Assembly: GCF_004801295.1 (NCBI RefSeq)
Contig: NZ_SSOC01000006.1
Span: forward strand, 310,001-374,000
Source: Pseudothauera nasutitermitis
GTDB lineage: Bacteria; Pseudomonadota; Gammaproteobacteria; Burkholderiales; Rhodocyclaceae
DNA length: 64,000 nt
Direction of reading: 5' to 3'
This document shows, piece after piece, positions 61,421 to 64,000 of this stretch; the stretch's first letter is position 1, and each line of letters begins with the position of its first letter. The notes under the pieces are model-generated. The model saw only the letters and a list, made by a program, of their open reading frames with translations, had not been told where the DNA came from and did not search any database. Position numbers and translations under genes: made by a program.

Positions 61421-61753
61421 GGGCCGCGTCTGGTGGTGCGGGCTGGGCATCGGCTCGCCCAGCTGATAGGCGGTCCCGATCAGCGCCAGGCTGAGCATCA
61501 GCATCGCGAAGTAGCGCCATTGCCAGGCGCTGGAAGGCGGCCTGCCGGTGCCTTGCCCGGCATGGCGCTTCACGCTGAGTCCGGCCGCGCCAATCAGCAG
61601 CAGCGCAAGGCCGAGCAACTGGGACGACAGGCCGCTGAACTGCACGCCATGCGACGGGTCGTGGCGCGCGGGCATGAAGAACTCCGGCCCGCTCAGCAGC
61701 CAGGCGCCGCCGAAGGCGCACAGCAGGATGACGAAGGCCTGGAAGGTGCGCAT
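61418..61753 (-). CDS. Small membrane protein
   Basis: A 111-residue protein with three probable membrane helices (about 5-25 VILLCAFGGAWLLSG, 42-60 LLGLALLLIGAAGLSV, 80-98 RYFAMLMLSLALIGTAYQL) and a short tail. It follows ruvB by 22 bases on the same strand and may be cotranscribed. No family is recognised. Confidence 0.7.
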   Translation of the reverse strand: MRTFQAFVILLCAFGGAWLLSGPEFFMPARHDPSHGVQFSGLSSQLLGLALLLIGAAGLSVKRHAGQGTGRPPSSAWQWRYFAMLMLSLALIGTAYQLGEPMPSPHHQTRP

Positions 61754-61775
61754 GGCGCGCGCTGCGCGGGGCCGT

Positions 61776-62834
61776 TCAGCTGCTGCCGGGCCACAGCTCG
61801 CCGCTGGCCGCGGCGCCGGGCGGGGTGAGGCCGAAGTGCCGCCAGATGGCCGGCGTGGCCATGCGCCCGCGCGGGGTGCGCTGCAGATAGCCTTGCTGGA
61901 TCAGGAAGGGTTCCAGCACGTCCTCGATGGTGTCGGTGGATTCGCCCACCGAGGCGGCCAGGTTGTCCAGCCCCACCGGGCCGCCGCCGAACTTCTCCAG
62001 CATGGCGCCGAGCAGCTTGCGGTCCATCAGGTCCAGTCCGAGGTGGTCCACGTCCAGCATGGTCAAGGCCGCGTCGGCCACCTTGGCGGTGATGCGCCCG
62101 CCGGCCTTCACTTCGGCGTAATCGCGCACGCGGCGCAGCAGGCGGTTGGCGATGCGCGGGGTGCCGCGCGCGCGCCGGGCGATCTCGAAGGCGCCGGCGT
62201 CCTCGATGTCCACGTTGAGCAGGCCGGCCGAGCGGCCGACGATGTAGCCGAGTTCCTCGGCCGTGTAGAACTCCAGCCGGGCGACGATGCCGAAGCGGTC
62301 GCGCAGCGGGTTGGTCAGCATGCCGGCGCGGGTGGTGGCGCCGACCAGGGTGAAGGGCGGCAGGTCGAGCTTCACCGAGCGTGCGGCCGGGCCTTCGCCG
62401 ATCATGATGTCGATCTGGAAATCCTCCAGCGCGGGGTAGAGGATTTCCTCCACCACCGGCGACAGGCGGTGGATTTCGTCGATGAACAGCACGTCGTGCG
62501 GTTCCAGGTTGGTCAGCAGCGCGGCCAGGTCGCCGGCGCGTTCCAGCACCGGGCCGGAAGTCTGGCGCAGGTTCACGCCCATCTCGGCGGCGACGATGTG
62601 CGCCAGCGTGGTCTTGCCCAGTCCCGGCGGGCCGAACAGCAGCACGTGGTCGAGCGCCTCGGCGCGCCCGCGCGCGGCCTGGATGAAGATTTCCAGTTGC
62701 TCGCGGATCTTCTGCTGGCCGACGTAATCGGCCAGGCGTTTCGGGCGCAGCGCGCGCTCGATGGCGTCTTCCTGGCGGTCGGCCGGCTGGGCGGAGATCA
62801 GGCGGGGGGCGGCGAGCTTGTCGGTTTCGATCAT
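61776..62834 (-). CDS. ruvB: Holliday junction branch-migration motor RuvB
   Basis: A 352-residue AAA+ hexameric helicase motor. Walker [13 protein letters not shown], Walker [12 protein letters not shown], sensor 1 GATTRAGML and the C-terminal winged helix ([18 protein letters not shown]) are all present. It drives branch migration with RuvA. The ruvA gene lies just upstream but a PEP-CTERM gene with its own promoter and terminator separates them. Confidence 0.97.
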   Translation of the reverse strand: MIETDKLAAPRLISAQPADRQEDAIERALRPKRLADYVGQQKIREQLEIFIQAARGRAEALDHVLLFGPPGLGKTTLAHIVAAEMGVNLRQTSGPVLERAGDLAALLTNLEPHDVLFIDEIHRLSPVVEEILYPALEDFQIDIMIGEGPAARSVKLDLPPFTLVGATTRAGMLTNPLRDRFGIVARLEFYTAEELGYIVGRSAGLLNVDIEDAGAFEIARRARGTPRIANRLLRRVRDYAEVKAGGRITAKVADAALTMLDVDHLGLDLMDRKLLGAMLEKFGGGPVGLDNLAASVGESTDTIEDVLEPFLIQQGYLQRTPRGRMATPAIWRHFGLTPPGAAASGELWPGSS

Positions 62835-62889
62835 GGAGCGAAGTGTAGCCGAAGGCCGTGCCGGGCGAGCCGCCGCATGGTCCGCGGCA

Positions 62890-62919
62890 AAAACAAAACG
62901 GGGAGCCGAAGCTCCCCGT
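62890..62919 (-). terminator. Strong intrinsic terminator after the PEP-CTERM gene
   Basis: ACGGGGAGC (62919-62911), tetraloop TTCG, GCTCCCCGT (62906-62898), then TTTGTTTTTG on the minus strand. It lies between the PEP-CTERM gene and ruvB, so ruvB needs its own promoter or read-through. Confidence 0.92.
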
Positions 62920-62946
62920 CGTGGCCGCCCGCAAGGGCGAAACCGG

Positions 62947-63762
62947 TCAGGCGCGGCGACGGCGCAGCACGCCCAGGCCGGCCAGGCCGATGCCCAGCAG
63001 CGCCAGCACGCCCGGTTCCGGCACTTGCAGCGGTTCGGAGGTGATGACGAAGGCGAACTGCGCGGGGGTGAAGGCGCCTTCCGGGGTCATGAAGCCGATG
63101 CAGGGCGCGGAAGTGCCGGCGGCGGCGCACGCCGCGGGCGGCAGCGGGTTGAGCGCGCCGGAGGCTTCGAAGATGCTGGCGTAGTAGGTGTAGCCGTCGT
63201 ATTCGAACTCGTCGTTGAGCGCGCCGAAGGTCAGCACGAATGCGTCGTCGCACACCGTCGTGCTGCCCGGCAGACAGGTGCCGGCGCTGTTCGGGGTTTC
63301 GACGAAATAGATCTGGAACGGATTGACCAGCACCGGCAGGGCGGCGCCGGCCGGATCGTACGGCGTCAGCGTCACGTTGGCGACCAGGGTCGCGGTCTGC
63401 AGGGTGGCGTAGTTGCCGCCGATGGCGTTGTTGTAGTGGGTGACCGTGTTGGTCAGCGCCGGGCCGCCATTGGTGTCGACGAAGCCGGAAGCCGGCGAAT
63501 TGGTGATCTGCAGGCCACTGCGGGAGTTCTCCGGCGTCTGACTGTTGTCGGTATGGTCGCCGCCGGTGGCGCCCCAACTGATCAGGGAACTGGTGATGGT
63601 CTGCGAGCCGCCGCCGCCGCTGAAGGTGGTCGCGCCCGGCGCGGTGGACCACGCCAGATCGATGGTGTAGCTCCAGGTATTGATGAAGGCCGCGTGCGAG
63701 GCCGAGGCGGTCAGGGCCAGTGCGCAGGCGGTGGTGAATTGGCGAAGTGTTTTGCTGTTCAT
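62947..63762 (-). CDS. PEP-CTERM exported protein (THxN type)
   Basis: A 271-residue secreted protein. A signal peptide ([11 protein letters not shown]) precedes [18 protein letters not shown], and residues near 75-88 read [16 protein letters not shown], fitting the THxN-repeat subgroup (THxN-like as HTDN). The C-terminus has the PEP-CTERM sorting signal: [25 protein letters not shown], that is, VPEP, a membrane helix and Arg-rich tail. An exosortase would remove it and attach the protein to the outer surface or matrix. A GGGAGG six bases before ATG 63762 fits. A hairpin AGCAGGC/GCCTGCT (63794-63812) lies in its leader. Confidence 0.92.
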   Translation of the reverse strand: MNSKTLRQFTTACALALTASASHAAFINTWSYTIDLAWSTAPGATTFSGGGGSQTITSSLISWGATGGDHTDNSQTPENSRSGLQITNSPASGFVDTNGGPALTNTVTHYNNAIGGNYATLQTATLVANVTLTPYDPAGAALPVLVNPFQIYFVETPNSAGTCLPGSTTVCDDAFVLTFGALNDEFEYDGYTYYASIFEASGALNPLPPAACAAAGTSAPCIGFMTPEGAFTPAQFAFVITSEPLQVPEPGVLALLGIGLAGLGVLRRRRA

Positions 63763-63839
63763 GATAGGCCTCCCAGGGTTGTGAGGCCCATCAAGCAGGC
63801 TTCGTGCCTGCTGATTTTGAGATTGATTTATAAGGAGAA

Positions 63840-63867
63840 AAGATAAGTTTCCGGTGGGCGCTGTAAA
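63840..63867 (-). promoter_or_regulatory. Promoter of the PEP-CTERM gene
   Basis: TTTACA (63867-63862), a 16-base spacer and TATCTT (63845-63840) on the minus strand, about 80 bases upstream of the ATG and just behind the ruvA stop. Confidence 0.5.
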
Positions 63868-63887
63868 GGCCGCCGACAGTGCGTGCC

Positions 63888-64000
63888 TTAGCCTTTCGAC
63901 AGATGGCGCAGCGCGAGCCGGATGCCCTCGGAGACACCGACCCCGGCGTCCAGGCCTTTCATCGCGCCGAGCGCTTCGCGTTCGTTGTAGCCCAGTGCGA
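63888..64000 (-). CDS. ruvA: Holliday junction protein RuvA, C-terminal end (cut by window edge)
   Basis: The last 36 codons before TAA (63890-63888) read [19 protein letters not shown]...[13 protein letters not shown]. This is the RuvA domain III, with the ALGY-ExEA start and the SEGIRxAL-xL end that contacts RuvB. The rest of the gene lies beyond the window. Its position upstream of ruvB on the same strand supports the call. Confidence 0.85.
   Translation of the reverse strand, partial: ALGYNEREALGAMKGLDAGVGVSEGIRLALRHLSKG

Overview
The window is 64 kb of very GC-rich bacterial chromosome, densely packed with short intergenic gaps. Gene content and order point to a betaproteobacterium, most likely of the Rhodocyclales (Azoarcus/Thauera/Zoogloea type). 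The evidence is a SAH riboswitch on ahcY, a riboswitch-controlled metK next to two lpxL-type acyltransferases, dapF, a DUF484 gene and xerC, a NusG-domain-II/Gx-transporter pair after rapZ, and a PEP-CTERM protein. The taxonomic placement is inference; no rRNA or tRNA gene is visible. It looks like core chromosome with small accessory insertions (two toxin-antitoxin pairs, a MITE-like inverted repeat, a gene remnant, a PEP-CTERM gene), not a phage or large island.

Layout. 1-8.1 kb: end of an AraC-like gene, cupin, YbaK deacylase, a periplasmic amino-acid-type binding protein, an LTA-synthase-like sulfatase divergent from a PmrAB/QseBC-type two-component system with a PmrA-type box between them, and a CycA-type permease. 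8.2-17.7 kb: two fecI-fecR-TonB-receptor modules on the minus strand with Fur-like sites; the first is split by a PIN toxin-antitoxin pair. 17.7-19.9 kb: lldD divergent from an LldR/PdhR regulator with two clear operators. 20-26.6 kb: an exported protein, HU, a methylthioadenosine-salvage pair (mtnA plus a FucA-like class II aldolase), a YbdL-type aminotransferase, a 204-bp inverted-repeat element, rapZ, and a NusG-II/Gx pair.

26.8-37.6 kb: a complete chemotaxis operon read leftward (cheY, HAMP-less MCP, STAS protein, cheA, MCP, cheW, MCP, cheR, cheD, cheB). Two of its MCP genes share an 855-bp block that is almost identical. 37.7-48.4 kb: a dienelactone hydrolase, ruvC, an EamA permease and yebC, then an exported protein, a HerA-like ATPase, a DUF1631 protein, a second EamA permease and an MFS/LysR divergent pair. 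48.5-53.8 kb: the SAM cycle on the minus strand (metK, ahcY, a second toxin-antitoxin pair, tlyA, metF). metK carries a SAM-II-like leader ending in a terminator, and ahcY carries a SAH riboswitch that starts at its predicted transcription start.

54-64 kb: two lipid A acyltransferases, dapF, DUF484, xerC, an uncharacterised winged-helix gene with a small partner, rlmI, a DUF2249 gene flanked by repeat remnants, ruvB, a PEP-CTERM gene and the 3' end of ruvA. The PEP-CTERM gene therefore sits between ruvA and ruvB, while ruvC lies 23 kb away with yebC.

The clearest regulatory logic is in the SAM cycle: SAM made by MetK would shut off metK, and SAH made by methyltransferases would turn on ahcY. 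No obviously new multi-gene system was found. The best candidates for follow-up are the dispersed inverted-repeat element, the PmrA-box-linked LTA-synthase homologue, the metK/ahcY leader pair and the converted MCP pair.
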